The translations under genes were made by a program, and so were the position numbers. Shown here piece after piece: positions 23,966 to 24,349 of a stretch of 24,349 bases of DNA. Under the pieces are notes generated by a model. That model had not been told where the DNA came from, made no database searches, and saw only the letters and a program-made list of their open reading frames with translations. Numbering within the stretch: the stretch's first letter is position 1; every line of letters begins with the position of its first letter. The stretch is from Syntrophaceae bacterium UBA1163 (lineage in GTDB: Bacteria; Desulfobacterota; BSN033; UBA1163): the NCBI GenBank assembly GCA_002311635.1, contig DBZJ01000204.1, positions 1 through 24,349 on the forward strand. Direction: 5' to 3'.

Positions 23966-24349
23966 GTTCCAAAACAACTTCACACTTGAGGGAGAGGCAA
24001 TGGAAGAATCGGAGTTGCGGTCGGGCATACAGAAGAAAAAAATGGAGACAGATTCGCCACTTCTTGAGTATTAGAGGGCTGGCTGTGGTGATCATTAGGA
24101 ATGCTACAACATAATTTGTGAAAGACAGGATTTGACCTTACAGGCACTGTCAAGTTTTGCGTTGACTTCTTCCTGAACTCATCTTTTTTGGATTTCCCAC
24201 CACGATCCAACACTTCAAATAGAAATCAACAAAATTCCATCGGCTTTTTGGCCACCAAAATTTTTACACGATTTGACACTTGCTTGTACAAAGCGCAGTA
24301 CGATAAAAAATTCTTTTCACAACGTCAGGTAACGTCAAGTGTTTTGTGT
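23966..24349. other. gene-free right end of window
   Basis: I see no supportable gene here. Near the edge, TTGACA at about 24274 and a direct repeat AACGTCA (24326 and 24336, 10 bp apart) could belong to the control region of a gene beyond the window. No retron partner gene follows the RT within this stretch. Confidence 0.5.

Noticed and set aside
23980..24213. 77-aa minus-strand frame at the right end
   Set aside because: Low-complexity, proline- and serine-rich tail and no ribosome-binding site; likely chance.

Overview
The window reads as a chromosomal segment of a mid-GC anaerobe-type bacterium with large, repeat-rich intergenic regions. The Aquifex-type aconitase, covalent-FAD SdhA/FrdA flavoprotein, DUF3536 GH57 protein, Tat-exported DUF362 protein, PilZ regulators and dispersed palindromic GTCATTCC, GTCATTGCGA and CGCAGAG repeats together suggest Desulfobacterota (former Deltaproteobacteria) or a neighbouring phylum. 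This is inference from gene content, not a phylogenetic placement.

Layout. Positions 1-1482 (minus) hold most of a Ycf46-like AAA+ ATPase running off the left edge, divergent from lgt (1577-2350, plus). fumC (2328-3743, minus) converges on lgt with a small overlap. A RES-Xre type II toxin-antitoxin pair (3807-4699, minus), with a palindromic operator, sits between fumC and aconitase (4895-6838, plus). After a 714-bp gap carrying two palindromic repeat elements come citrate synthase (7553-8737), sdhA (8734-10458, 4-bp overlap) and, after a repeat-filled gap, sdhB (10799-11512). Fumarase, aconitase, citrate synthase and SdhAB make this a TCA-cycle gene neighbourhood, but no membrane-anchor subunit (sdhC/D) lies in the window. 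Next are a three-TM protein (11681-12247, minus) and a large GH57/DUF3536 protein (12449-15001, plus).

From 15 kb on the window becomes accessory. It holds a 53-aa small gene next to a 5'-truncated gene remnant, a Tat-exported DUF362 protein (15686-16882), a PilZ/duplicated-domain gene pair with a short leader ORF (17094-18125, minus), a structured intergenic region with a bidirectional terminator, a single-PAS protein (18564-18959, minus), an IS110-family element (about 19186-20627) with a candidate bridge-RNA region, and an adhesin-E-like secreted protein (20760-21206, minus). A 71-bp repeat occurs three times (15425, 20630, 21373). The third copy leads into decayed fragments of the 3' end of the GH57 gene (21483-22048), themselves interrupted by a MITE-like CGCAGAG element.

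The most interesting locus is at 22241-23965. It encodes a retron-type reverse transcriptase (NAxxH, YADD and VTG motifs) fused at its C terminus to a PD-(D/E)XK-like restriction-endonuclease domain. Immediately upstream is a 153-nt segment whose ends form a 16-bp duplex with one bulge and which encloses several hairpins. It looks like an msr-msd retron RNA whose a2 strand also contains the ribosome-binding site and start codon of the RT. This would be a compact, single-gene retron defence system with the nuclease effector in cis.
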